Origin: Prorocentrum cordatum
Lineage: Eukaryota > Sar > Dinophyceae > Prorocentrales > Prorocentraceae
Length of the DNA stretch: 64,000 bases
Assembly: GCA_963575745.1 (NCBI GenBank)
Contig: CAUYUJ010020679.1
Coordinates: 55,001-119,000 of the forward strand
Reading direction: 5' to 3'
The position numbers and the translations under genes are program-made. Shown here in pieces: positions 32,801-43,135 of this stretch. Position 1 is the stretch's first letter. Every line of letters starts with the position of its first letter. The notes under the pieces are model-generated. The model was given only the letters and a program-made list of their open reading frames with translations. It had not been told where the DNA came from and did no database searches.

Positions 32801-33540
32801 TTACCGATCGCTCTTTATTTGGCTTCTCTGAGCCTTCTTGGGAGTGCTATTGCAGCCCTTTTCGAGCCCCTTTGGGGGCCTCTTGGGGCTTCTTGGGGGT
32901 CTGTGGGGGCCTCCTGGGAGCGTCTTGGGGCGAAAGGCTAGACTTTCGGGTTCGTGGTCCCCCTTCTGGGGCCGTCTTGGGGCCCTCCTGGGCCGTCTTG
33001 GGCGCCTCTTGGGCCGTCTTGGCGCCCTCTTGGGCCGTTTTGGGGGCCTCTTGGGCCGTCCCGGGGCGGTTTGGGGGACCTCTTGGGCCGTCGTCGACGC
33101 CGTGGAGGCCGAAAAGTCGCGCATGCCCAAAATGCACGTTTGCCTAAGGAAAAGGAATGTCTGTGTCCTTTTGGGGCCCTCTTGGGACGCCCCTTGGGCG
33201 CCTATTGGGCCGTCTTGGATGCCTCTTGGGCCGTCTTGGGCGGTCTTGGGCTCTCTTGGAGCGCTCTTGGGCCGTCGTGGAGGTGTCTTGGGCCGTCTTG
33301 GACCCCTCTTGCACCGTCTTGAGCGCCCAAGACGGCCCAAGAAGCGCCCAAGAGGCCTCCAAGACGCCCCGAGCGGCCATTAACAATCATCCATCCGCCC
33401 CACCTCCCCCCCTGGACCACTCCCTAGAGGGCTTCGCCCAAACACAACGTCATCACTCATACCTCGCTCTTTCCGGTACCTGGGCCGACACGGAAACGGA
33501 AGAGTGGACCAGGAACTTGCCTGGGAAGGCTCACGCACCT
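29861..33540 (+). repeat. ~1.25-kb higher-order repeat, 3-4 units
   Basis: The same series of blocks recurs at about 29930, 31180, 32440 and (diverged, shorter) 33410. Each starts CCCTCCCT..AGGGCTTCGCCC. It continues with CCTCGCTCTTTCCG and an AAGAGCGCTTCAGAAAC box. Then come several 44-bp units and a CTTGGGCCGTCTTGG array interrupted by CAACGCAGTGAAAGCCGA and CTAAAAAT. Units 2 and 3 are very similar, so amplification looks recent. Confidence 0.9.
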
Positions 33541-34090
33541 TTCGCTCTTGGGAGCCTTGGTGGTAAGAGCTTGTTACGACGCCACTCGCTCTTGGGAGCC
33601 TTGGTGTTCAGAGACTTCTACGTTGCCGCTCGCTCCTGGTAGCCTTGGTGTTGAGAGTTGTTTACGGCACCGTTCGCTCTTGGGAGCCTTGGTGTGCACG
33701 AGTTTGCCACGTCACCGTTCGCTCTTGGGAGCCTTGGTGGAAAGAGCTTGTTACGCCACCACTCTCTGTTGGGAGCCTCGGTGTTCACAGATTTGTATGT
33801 TGCCGCTCGCTTTTGAGAGCCTTGGTGTGACGAGCTTTTTACGCCACCTTCGTGCTTGGGAGCCTTGGTGTGACGAGCTTTTTACGTCACCTTCGTGCTT
33901 GGGAGCCTTGGTGTGAAGAGCTTGTTACGTCGCCGCTCTCCGTTGGGAGCCCTAGTGTTCAGAGACTTTTACGTTGCCGCTCGCTCTTGGGAGCCTTGGT
34001 GTGACGAGCTCTTTACGTCATAGCGTTTTGGGGAGCCTTGGTGTCAAGAGCTTGTCACGTCACCGCTCGCTGATGGGAGCCATGGTGTTC
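33541..34090 (+). repeat. 44-bp minisatellite
   Basis: GGGAGCCTTGGTGT boxes spaced 44 bp (33550, 33594, 33638), each followed by AGAGCTTGTTACGTCACC or a variant. The TTACGTCACC core is kept in most units. Confidence 0.9.
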
Positions 34091-35320
34091 TTGATTGTCT
34101 CTGAGGCCTCGTCGGGGTCTTCTTGGGGGCCGTGTTGCCTTGTGGAGCACATTCGGGCCGTCTTGGGGCCCTTGTGGGCCGTCTTGGGTCGTCTTGGAGG
34201 CCATTAGCCGTCTTGGGGCTCTCTCGGGGGCCTCTTGGGGGCCCTCTAGGGAGCCTCGTTGGGATCTATTAGGGCTATCTGGGGCCGTCTTGGAGCCCTC
34301 TCGGGCCGTCTTGGAGACCTATTGGACCGTTTGGGGCCACTCTGGGGCTGTCTTGAGGCCCTCTTGGAATGTGTTCAGGCCCGTTCGGGGGCCTCTGGGG
34401 CCGTCTTGCGACGATCTTTGTTTGGAGCCTCTTGAGCCGCTTTGGACCGTTCTTGACCAGAAAAAAAAAAACAAACAAAACCATACAAAAAGCAGAGAAA
34501 CATCAATGTCGTTTGCCCCTGGGGGGGCCCTCTCGAGAGCCCCTGGAGGGCCTCTGGAGCCGTCTTGAGGCTCTCTTGGGCCGCCTGGAGGCCATGTGAG
34601 GCTCTCTTGGGCCCATCTTGGTGCCCTGAGGAGCTGTTTTGGGGCCCTCTTGGGCCGTCTTGGAGCCCTTGGGCCGCGTCCTTCAAAAAAATACGAAGAA
34701 ACGAACCGTGGCAGCCGCCCAGGAGCCGCTTCACTCGAAAAAAGTCAAAGAAAGGTGGTCATTACACTCGATGTCCGCGACCTTCGCCCCTCCCCTGGAA
34801 CCCCTCCCTTTAGGGCTTGGCCCCACCTGAACGTCATCACTCGTACATCGCTCTTTCTGTTACCTGCTTGGCATGGGGACGGAAAGCGCGTTTATTTTGT
34901 GAGAGCGCGAGGTCGCTGGCTTAGTGTCTTGGGGCCCTGTTGGTGTTACGGCTTCGGTACGACGTACATAAATCTAGCAACCAACCTTGCGAAAATCAAT
35001 CAATATTGAATTTGCGGGACTTCCTGGGGGTCCTTTTGGGGTTCTTTTGGGCCGTCTTGGAGCCCTTTTGAGCCGTCACGGGACCCTCCTGGGCCGTCTT
35101 GGCGGGCTTAGGCAGTCTTGGGGCCCTCTTGGGGCCTTCCTGGGTCCCCATGGGGACATCCTGTGGCCCTCTTGGGGCTCTCTTGGGAGCATTTTTAAAC
35201 CGTAATGGGCCTCTCTTGGGCCGTCTCGGGGCTCTGTTGGACAGTCTTGACGCCCACTTGGGCCGTCTTGGCGGCCCTCTGGGGCCGTCTTGGTGCGGTC
35301 TTGGGGGATGGGCCGAAGGC
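34091..35320 (+). repeat. CTTGGGCCGTCTTGG minisatellite with unique islands
   Basis: Arrays at 34100-34440, 34510-34690 and 35025-35310. The island at 34735-35020 carries a diverged start of the 1.25-kb unit (CCCTCCCTTTAGGGCTTGGCC), then about 120 bp with nothing recognised. Confidence 0.75.
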
Positions 35321-36144
35321 CATTAGATCCGCCACCCCGTTGGCTTGCCACAGGGGTGCTTGGCGCGCCAGATTTCAGGAGGTTGCTGGTTCTTTTAGAA
35401 CTCCCCCTGGGGCTTCGGCCCAGCGCGCCGCGCCGGCCACTTGGAAAATATACACATCAGTGCAGTCCTCGCCCAAGATGGCCCAAAATGCATTCCAAGA
35501 TGCCTCCCCGACGGCCGATGTGGCCCACGATGGCCTCCAAGATGCCTCCAAGACGGCGAAGATGGCGAAGATGGCGCCAAGAGAGCGCAAGATGGCCCCC
35601 AGTGCACCCAAAACGGCCCAAGATGGCGTCAAGATGGCCCATAACGGCCCACAAGGTCCGCAAGTACCCCCCAAGAGGCCTCCAAGACTGCCCGAGAGGC
35701 CCCCAAAAGGGTCTCCAGGACCAAAGAGCCCCCAAGGATCGCGCCAAGGTCACCCAAGACACCTCCAAGATGGCCTCAGAACGGCCCAAGAGGCCCCCGA
35801 GACGGCCCCAAGAGGGCCCGAAAACGGCCCAAGAGACCTCCAAGACGCCCAAGATAACATTCAAGATGGCCCTGGAGCATACCAACAGGGCCCCAAGTCG
35901 GCCCAGAGAGGCCCCCAAGACGGCTTCCGACGGCGTCAGACGGGGCAGGAACGCCCTAAGACGGGCAAAGAGGCACCCGACAGACCCGAGGCCACCCCAA
36001 GACCTCCAGGGGGCTCCCAGGAAGCTCCCAGGAGGCCCGACGGTGCCCCCAGAGGCTCCCAAGATGCCCCCTCCTCCGCCTCCTCCTCCTCCTCCTTCTC
36101 CTCCTCATCCTCCTCCTGATCTTCCCGCCATCCTCCCAAAAGTG
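35321..36144 (+). repeat. Unique border then GGCCCAAGA minisatellite
   Basis: 35330-35455 is unclassified. 35460-36070 is the GGCCCAAGA array in the same orientation as 14359. Then (TCC)n to about 36120. The orientation switches around 35320-35460. Confidence 0.75.
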
Positions 36145-36280
36145 TTCCCCAAAGGGTTTCCACAACGGCTGGAAGAACACATAGTCCAACAGCTTGGCAG
36201 AGCTCTTGCCACATCGCTCGGCCACATGGGCGAATCCAAAAGGCCGGGGGCGGCGGTGATTCGCAGCAGGCGTCTTCGAG
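36145..36280 (+). repeat. ~135-bp dispersed repeat, copy 3
   Basis: Diverged third copy (CCCCAAAGGGTTTCC, AACAGCTTGGCAGAGCTC, GGCGGTGATTCGC). As with copies 1 and 2 it directly follows a GGCCCAAGA array. Confidence 0.8.
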
Positions 36281-36284
36281 ATAC

Positions 36285-37010
36285 ATCCATATTTATACAT
36301 ATATATATATACATACATACATACATACAAACATGCATGCGTACATATATACATACGTACGTACGTACGTACGTACGTACGTACATACATACATACATAC
36401 ATACATACATACATACATACATACATACATACATGCATGCATACATGCATACATGCATGCGTGCATGCATGCATGCATACATACATACAGACAGACAGAC
36501 AGACAGACAGACATGCATACATACCTACCTACATACCTACATACATGCATACATACATACATACATGCATGCATACATACATACATACATACATATATGC
36601 ATACATACATACATACATGCATGCATACATACATACATGTATACATACGTATATGCATGCATACATACATACATACGTACATGCATACATACATATATAC
36701 ATACATACATGAATACATACATACATACATACAATGCATGCATGCATGCATGCATGCATGCATGCATGTATGCATACATGCATACATGCATACATGCATA
36801 CATGCATACATACATACATACAGACAGACATACATATCTACACCTATACATGCATACATGCATACATGTATACATGCATACATGCATACATACATACATA
36901 CATGTATACATACATACATGCATGCATGCATGCATGCATGCATGCATGCATGCATGCATGCATACATACATACATACATACATACATACATACATACATA
37001 CATGTGTGTA
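36285..37010 (+). repeat. (CATA)n/(CATG)n tetranucleotide array
   Basis: About 700 bp of ATAC, GTAC, ATGC and CAGA tetramers in blocks. All frames are open on both strands, giving His/Tyr/Thr/Ile and Cys/Met/Tyr/Val ORFs that are not genes. Confidence 0.97.
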
Positions 37011-37469
37011 CTGTACGCAGAGAGACAGAGAGAGGGGGGGGAACCACAAAATACATAGGAGATAAAGAGAAAGAGTGAGAGTGAGAGAGAGAGAGGCAAA
37101 GAGAGAGAGGGAGCCACAGGGAGAGATATGAAGATACTGAGAGAGGAAAACAGTAGAGGACACGACGGAGAGAAAGAGAGAGATAGCACGAGCGAGGGAG
37201 AGAAAGAGAAGACAGAAGCGAGCGAAGGAAAGAAAGAGAAGAGCAAGAGAGGAAGGGAGAGAAAACATGGCCACAGAGAGAAGCGGGGAGAGACAGAGGC
37301 AGAGAATGCAACGAAAAAACGAGAAGAGACAGACACACATTCAGACTGGCGGAGAGACATGCATGTTGGACATGGTAGCAATACTGAAACGGATGTAGAG
37401 AGAGAGAGAGACAGAGAGAGAGAGAGATGGAGGGCCAGAGGCGAAGGACAGCGAAAGGTTGAATGCAGG
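37011..37469 (-). repeat. GA-rich low-complexity tract
   Basis: (GA)n-like purine tract on plus, hence a pyrimidine tract on the minus strand. It lies just 3' of the last recognised exon of the minus gene and may be its intron or 3' UTR. Confidence 0.6.
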
Positions 37470-40210
37470 GCTGGGGTGAGCCCCGCACAACCCAAGAAGG
37501 ACGTCCTTGGGAGCTTCGGCTTGTCGTAGAAGATCCCCTCGCCGTGCCTGTCGCCCACGACGAAGTACACGCGCCCCTCGGGCTCCGCCCCGGGCTCGGG
37601 CACCGTGGTCTCGAACGCAACCGACAACGTGTACCTGAAGGGGCCCAGGGACACACTTGTTTTGGTCTGCGGGTCGAGAGCGAGCCTCTTCCGGTTAAAA
37701 GCTAGGCGGGCTACGCTAAGCTCTAATTGGGGAGACAGAGCACAGGCGGGCGGGGCCTCAGGCGGCCGGAGGGCGGGCCAGGGTGCAGGCGGTGCCGACA
37801 TGGCCCAGGGACACACCAATAAACAGACACAAATAATAACAGGACTCCCCATATTTTCCCATACGTTCTGGGTCTTCGTCTTCCCCCCCGCTTCCCGTGT
37901 CTTCCAATATTTTCTGGGGAACCGACGATGAATTGCGTCTGTGTTGTTTCCCCTCGCGAGCACCCTGGGCTGAGCACCGGCAGCACGGACACGCTCCGCC
38001 TGCCGAACGCGTGGAAGCACGGGCCCCCGGGCGCGCCGCAGGAGGCCGAGAGGGCGCTGGTCGCCGCGCCGCCCATGCAGAGGAAGATGCCGCACTCCAC
38101 GTCGAAGAAGTTCACGATGGAGAGTGATGGGCCTGTTTTCCACCACCACCACCATGAGTTGGAGGGGGGAAGGAGGTGGAGGATGAGGAGGAGGATGAGG
38201 AGGAGGAGGAGGAAGACCCCCTCCCCCTCCAACTTATGGTGGTGGTGGAAAACAGGCCCATCAGAGAGGTCTGCGTCCGCGGGCGCGATGCCGATGAAGA
38301 CGGGGCGCGTGTCGAGCTCGTCCAGGGGGACCACGGTGAAGCGGAAGTTCTGAGCGTCCGGCGGCACAAACATGGCGCCGCCGCTCCACTCGTCGTTTCT
38401 GAGAACCTCGGGGCGACACCAGCTTTCACACCCACAACGATCCTGGCCACGCCAATCCTCCTCCTCCTCCTGCTCCTCCTTCTCCTCCGCCTCCTCCTCC
38501 TCCTCCTACTCGAATCCTGAGCCCAACTCGGCATGGCCGGGATCGGTGTAGGTGGCTGGCATTCCCCGACGCCTCCCCGTCCAGCCGCAGGTTCGACGTC
38601 TTCCGCTCCAGTCGCAGCGGCCTCGTGAGCACGCCGTCGAGCGCCCCAGCCTCAGCCGCTGGGGCGGCGGGCAACAACCTGTCCACCACGCCCGCATCGT
38701 CGCCGGGCCGGCCGCCGACGGGCGAGGCGGCCAGGGACGGCGGAAAGCGCCTCCAGAGGGAGAAAAAAGCGCATAAACATAAACTTTCGACGGTCCGCGC
38801 AGATTTCTTGGATCCGCGCTGGGCCCCCCTCCTTGGCGCGCAGAGCGCGCCAAGGGCGGCGCCGGAGGCGCCGCCGGGGGGCTCCAGCGCGGATCCGAGA
38901 AACCCGCGCGGAGCGCCAAAAAATTATGTTTATGTGTTTTTTTCTTCTTCGAGCCTCGCCGGCCTCTGCTTGAGCAAGCCCTCGATCTCCGCCTGCCGGT
39001 CAAGGTACCTACCGAGAAAGTCGTCGGGGCCAGCGTCGAGACTGCCGCCGCCGACAGCCGTGCCGGCCCTGGGCATCGTTTTCTCTGGTGCCGCCAGCGG
39101 GTCGGCCGCGTACCCGTCGTACAACTCCCGCACGACAGCGAAATCCGAGTAGGACGCCCACAGATTCCCATCCCCAGGCGACAGCCTCTGCCTCTCGCCC
39201 TCGGGCGCCAGCGCGGGCCTGCTCCCGAGCATGCCGAAGCCTCCTGGGCAAGTCACGGCCGATTGCCGCAGCCGCGGCAAAGCGGCGACGAGTTTATCGA
39301 CGCCAGGGCGTCGGGGCTTGCGACGCCAAGGTGCCTTGGCGGTCTCCGCGGCGGTGGGAGCTCTGGCAGAGGCGCGCGGCGCTGGAGTTGGCGTCGGCGC
39401 TACGCCGCGGGCGCCCGAAGGCAGAGGCTTCCCAGAAAAGCTCGCGAGCCATGTGTCCCGTGTGCGGCTGTCCCCGGCCGCCAACATCAGCGTGCGCCGC
39501 TGCGTCGGGAGCTGCTCCTCCTCACCTGGGCCCCCCTGCAGCGGGGCGTAGGTGAGGCTGAACGGGTACAGCGCGTCCCCGTCGCCACTGGCACCGCTGC
39601 AGGACAGCGCCTCCCCGCTGACACTGCGGGCCGTGCCCACGCCGGCCCCAGGCACGAACGACCGCCACGCCGCCGCCACGACCGGCCTCCTCCAGTCCGC
39701 GTTCAGGAACAGCTCCTCGCTCTCTTCGACGGTCCTTGGCGGCGCGCAGCGGGGGGGGTAGGGGGAGGGGGAAGGCTTCCTAAAAGGGGACTGCTCCTTG
39801 GAAGGCGCCGGCCTTACACGTGTAGAGAAGGCCCGCGCCTGCCAAGAAGCAGGGGGGGGTTTGGGAAGCCTTCCCCCCTCCCCCTACCCCCCTCTGCGCG
39901 TGGCCGAGGTCCCTGGGCGCGTGGCCGGCTTGAAGGAGATGCAGCCGTCGCCGTGGCGCCGAAAGTGGAAGGGCTCCCACGCCGAGGCAGCACAGGAGCC
40001 CGCCTGCCGCGCCACGAGGAGGACGCCCTCGGCGAGGCGAGGGGAGGCTCGCCCGCCGCGCTGCGACCTCGTGGGGCGGAAAAAAGTACTCGAATCCGCA
40101 CCACGTCGTGGCGACGGTGGCCTCCCACGGCCTCCCAGGAGGCCCATCTCCAAGGCGCCTCCCGCGGTGGCGTCTAGGGCCTCCCAGGAGGCCCGAAAAG
40201 GAGAGAGCGA
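37470..40210 (-). CDS. Multi-exon hypothetical gene with palindromic introns (partial)
   Basis: Minus-strand gene assembled by phase. Exon ~40210-39888 (LVARQAGSCAASAWEPFHF) joins in phase to 39733-38955 (TVEESEELFLNADWRRPVVA; ends EIEGLLKQRPA). Next is 38746-38510 (RFPPSLAASP, then LTRPLRLERKTSNLRLDGEA), then 38442-38264 (LRNDEWSGGAMFVPPDAQNF, TRPVFIGIAPADADLS). Then come 38124-about 37950 (IVNFFDVECGIFLCMGG) and about 37760-37480 (YTLSVAFETT, GRVYFVVGDRHGEGIFYD). The last three exons could be one beta-sandwich (SPRY-like) domain; this is a guess from the pattern of hydrophobic strands. I recognise no other domain. Both ends are open, and the splice between the last two exons is uncertain. 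Supported by intact phase across two introns (39734-39887 and 38747-38954). Confidence 0.6.
38125..38263 (-). mobile_element. Inverted-repeat insertion with 5-bp duplication
   Basis: 139 bp. Terminal arms of about 45 bp are reverse complements (TGATGGGCCTGTTTTCCACC at each end, then GTTGGAGGGGG) and differ by one CAC unit and a base or two. GAGAG flanks it on both sides (38120-38124, 38264-38268). Removing it plus one GAGAG restores reading across DADLS-IVNFF. Insert plus duplication is 144 bp, so the frame stays open through it, but it would add runs of His, Leu and Trp. No GT-AG pair with correct phase is found, so splicing is unproved. Confidence 0.75.
38443..38509 (-). other. Candidate 67-bp GT-AG intron, GGA-rich
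   Basis: Donor after ATTCGA (GTAGGAGG), acceptor GGCCAG before GATCG. The body is almost entirely GGA. Confidence 0.45.
38747..38954 (-). mobile_element. Palindromic introner-like intron, GC-AG
   Basis: The core 38757-38945 has ~65-bp imperfect inverted arms (CATAAACATAA, CCGCGC, GGATCCGCGCTGG on each side). The centre is made of smaller palindromes (TTGGCGCGCAGAGCGCGCCAA, split by its loop, and GGCGGCGCCGG). Splicing GC at 38954 to AG at 38747 keeps phase exactly (GCG AG|G CGC). GAGGC occurs at both borders. The acceptor has a pyrimidine tract (TTTTTTCTCCCTC) and the AG|G form usual in dinoflagellates. Confidence 0.65.
39734..39887 (-). mobile_element. Palindromic introner-like intron, GT-AG
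   Basis: 154 bp. It starts GTAGGGGGAGG and ends CCGCCAAG before G, phase kept (GG|G). Almost the whole intron is one imperfect palindrome. GCGCAG.GGGGGGTAGGGG on the left arm mirrors its complement on the right, then GGAAGGCTTCC, and the arms meet at ACACGTGT (about 39818-39825). It could fold into a ~70-bp hairpin in DNA or RNA. Confidence 0.75.
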
Positions 40211-40279
40211 GGCAAAAAGCAGCCGCATTGGCACCTCTTCCAACTCCTTTCAGCAGGGACCGACCGTCCCGGCATTCCT

Positions 40280-40455
40280 GTAGTCCTACCACGCAATCTT
40301 CTTAGAACCCCAAAACGTTCTAAGAGCAAAAGCAACGTGTTCTTAGAACACAAGCCCGATGTGATAAAACAGGACAGCCCCAACCAGAAACGCTCTAAGA
40401 ACATCTCGTGGGAGCCACAAAAAAGGGTCCTTAGAGCATTGCTTGGTGGGGCTAC
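40280..40455. mobile_element. MITE-like element with ~30-bp terminal inverted repeats
   Basis: 176 bp. The ends GTAGTCCTACCACGCAATCT and, in reverse complement, GTAGCCCCACCAAGCAATGC agree at about 15 of 20 positions. Inside, the palindromic word TTCTAAGAAC/GTTCTTAGAA recurs at least five times. No coding. No clear target duplication. Confidence 0.5.
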
Positions 40456-40745
40456 AGACGACCCAGGACGCTTCGCCGCTGCTTGAGACTCCTGGCGACC
40501 CCCGCGCGCGCGGCCGCAGCCCGGCCGGGACGGAGGCGCTCCGGTGCAGGCCGCCCCCGCCGGTGCGCGGAGCGGCGGCCTGCACCATGCGGCGCGGCAG
40601 GGCGGGGGCCCTCCCCGGCCGGCGGCGCCCTCGGCGCCTCGAGCACGGGGCCACGGGCCGTACAGGGGCATCAGATGCGAACCCTGTGGCCCAGGATGCC
40701 CCCCAGACTTAAGTCGGGCCTGTCCCCCCTACAAGGGGATGTTCG
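40456..40745. other. GC-rich unclassified sequence
   Basis: Rich in CGCGC and GGCGGC. Several frames are open but none convincing. Ends at CTACAAGGGGATG, which resembles CCTGTAGGGGGA at 40913. Confidence 0.3.
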
Positions 40746-40777
40746 ACGAAAAATAAATAATATCAACAAAAAAAAAA

Positions 40778-40813
<36 letters not shown>

Positions 40814-40815
40814 AT
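40746..40815 (+). repeat. Poly(A) tract
   Basis: ATAAATAATATCAAC followed by about 50 A with single C interruptions. An AATAAA-like word precedes it. It may be the poly(A) end of a processed insertion from upstream, but no source gene is recognised. Confidence 0.6.
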
Positions 40816-41940
40816 CGTCCAAAAATTGTCCAGAAACAGTCTGGGGACTACTTTTTGAATATGTTTTGGCCCTTCGAGGGCATCTTTGGGGTATTTTTCA
40901 TTTTTCCTCGACCCTGTAGGGGGACACGCCCGACATGACCCCAGACCCCCCGAAACTAATATTGGTGGCGTGACGACGGGGGGGGGAACGTGAGTGGACA
41001 GGAAGATGCGAGCCCCCAAAGCACCGCCTCTACTGAGATCGACATTGAGGTCGGGGGCGTGGCGGTGATTGAGAGCCTCCCTCGAGTGTGTGTGAGGGTT
41101 CGAATCATTTGTCCATTTGCTGGAGCACCCCAAGCAGACTTGGCGGGACTCAGGCGGGCATGCTGCACAGTCGTGACAACCGTTTCTGCAATTTGCCATT
41201 GGGACGCACAGGGACATACTAATACTACATGCCCTTCTCGGAGGCGCGCGTGCGACCCGAACATGTATTATACCCACCTTGCAGTAGATCGTTTCCCGAG
41301 CGGTGGGGCCAGAAAGAGCCCGCCACGACGCATATACTATAAGATTTCTCGGTGTGCACGGCGCCCCTGGGGGGGGGGGGGGGCGACACACATATAGTAT
41401 AAGTATGTCGGGTTGACGCCGATGCCATGATGATGATATTTCCTACCCCCCTAAAAAGATTCCGGGCATGGCGTGAGGCCTGCGTCAGTCGGCGGAGCAG
41501 TTTCCGATCCGCCTGATGCTTATCGCTCTTTTACCCCAAAAAACTGGATCGGAAACTGGTCCGCGCCAAACCCCACGAACGATCGAGCGGGATGCGCCCA
41601 CGCGCGGAGTAGTTACAGCCAACCTGTATGATAAGGATGTGCGGTAAGGATGCAAGGGCCTTGGAGGGCCATGCTAACGTTTCGTCGAACGAGGTTGGCC
41701 AGCGAAAGTCGCTGAGGATGGGCCAAAGTGGCAAGAATGCAAGGGTACCCTTGGGAGGGTTGCCCATCCTTCTCATGCGGGTTGACTGTAGAATATTTCT
41801 ACTCCCAGCTACTCCGCGCTGATGCGCTGTTGGCGAAGGCGGATTGAAAGAAACCTTCGTCACGGTGCTCCTCTTCCCCTTCGGGGAGGGGTCCACCTAT
41901 CCCCCTCCCCCCCTCCCCTGGACTTTGATGGAGCTGGTCG
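40816..41940. other. Unclassified low-copy sequence
   Basis: No persuasive gene. Contains poly(G) at 41368-41382 flanked by CATATACTATAAG and CATATAGTATAAG, the hairpin at 41491-41567, and GATGGGC ... GCCCATC inverted words at about 41718-41768. Confidence 0.4.
41491..41567. other. Hairpin with ~21-bp arms
   Basis: GGCGGAGCAGTTTCCGATCC pairs with GGATCGGAAACTGGTCCGC. The loop is about 36 bases. One-base bulges only. Function unknown. Confidence 0.6.
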
Positions 41941-42612
41941 CGGCGCGTTGGAGCCTCTAGGATGGCCCAAGACGGCTCCAAGAGGGCCTCAGGATTGCAA
42001 GCTGGCCTACAAGATGGCTCCAGATAGCACAAGATCGCTCAGGATGGTTTCCAAGACGCTCCAAGAGGCCCCAAGACCGCCCCATGACGGCTCCAAGTGG
42101 CCAAAGAGCTCCCCAAGGAGGCCCCGAAGAAGCCAAAATCCTTCCAAAGCCTGAGGTGAATCAATGTCTTGCTTTATCGCCTGTTCGTTTACAGTGGCCA
42201 GCCGAGGCCTTCAGATGCCTCCAAGAAGGCCCAAGAGGGCCCCAGGAGAGGCCCAATTTGAGCCCCAAGACGGCCCCAAGAGCGCCAAAGAGCGATCCAA
42301 GAGCGCCCCAAGAGCGCCCCAACAAGCGATTGTTGGGGCTCCCGTGGGGGGTCCCCAGTTGAAGCTCCCCTCCTCTTTTTTGATCAATGTCTTCCAAGAT
42401 CATTCAGAGAGCGCCCGCAAAGCTCCCAAGAGCGCCCCAAGAGGGCCCCAATAGGCGCCCAGACGGCCCCAAGAGGCGCCCAAAGGGCATCCAAGAGGCC
42501 CCAAATAGACACCCAAGAGGCCTCAAGAGGATCCCCGAAGCACCCAAGACGCTCAAAGGCGGCCGTGGGATCGCCAAGATGCCCCCCCAGACGCCCCAAA
42601 ACGCTTCTAAAA
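41941..42612 (+). repeat. GGCCCAAGA/GCGCCCCAAGA minisatellite
   Basis: Same family as 14359, with an AGAGCGCCCCAAG variant. The island at 42140-42215 and another at 42330-42400 are unclassified. Confidence 0.8.
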
Positions 42613-43135
42613 AACATTCATGAGTCATATGAAGAGACTCCGAGAGGCATAGACCGGCGTCTGTCTCTTCTGTTCGCCGCCCTGTTCCTTCTCCTCATCC
42701 TCCTCCTCATCCTCCTCCTTCTCCGCCTCCTCCTCCCCCTCCTCCTCCTCCCCCTCATCCTCCTGCTCCTCATCCCCCTCCTGTTACTCCTCCTTTTCCT
42801 CCTCCGCATCTGCTTACGCTTCCTCCTCCGTCGCCTGTAATCCTTCTGCTCGCCCTCTTCCATCTCATCCTTTTCCTATTATGTTTCCTGGTGTTTTTCC
42901 TCCTCCTCCCCCTCTTCCTGTTCATCCTCAACCTCCTCCTCCTCCTTCTCCTCCTCCTCCTCGTGTTGTTTCCACTTTACGGGATTGCGCCGCCGTCGCT
43001 AACCGCCCGTGGTCGGAAGAAAGCGAGAGTGTCCAGTCGTCGTCCTCCTTCTGCTCCTCCTCCTCATCCTCCTTCTCCTCCTCCTGCTCCTCCTCCTGCT
43101 CCTGCTCCTCCTCATCATCATCATCCCCCTCCCCT
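42613..43135 (+). repeat. Imperfect (CTC)n arrays
   Basis: CTCCTCCTC with CATCC and TTCTG interruptions in two blocks (42660-42835 and 42895-43135), separated by a unique piece. Confidence 0.85.

Noticed and set aside
36285-37065. Large His/Tyr/Thr ORF and the 620-residue minus ORF with Cys/Met/Tyr/Val repeats
   Set aside because: Tetranucleotide array. Only the far upstream part of the minus ORF (37480-37790) looks coding, and I assign that to the multi-exon gene.
41360-41402. Inverted CATATACTATAAG / CATATAGTATAAG around poly(G)
   Set aside because: The two words are mostly self-palindromic TATA-type sequences; pairing between them is too weak to claim an element.
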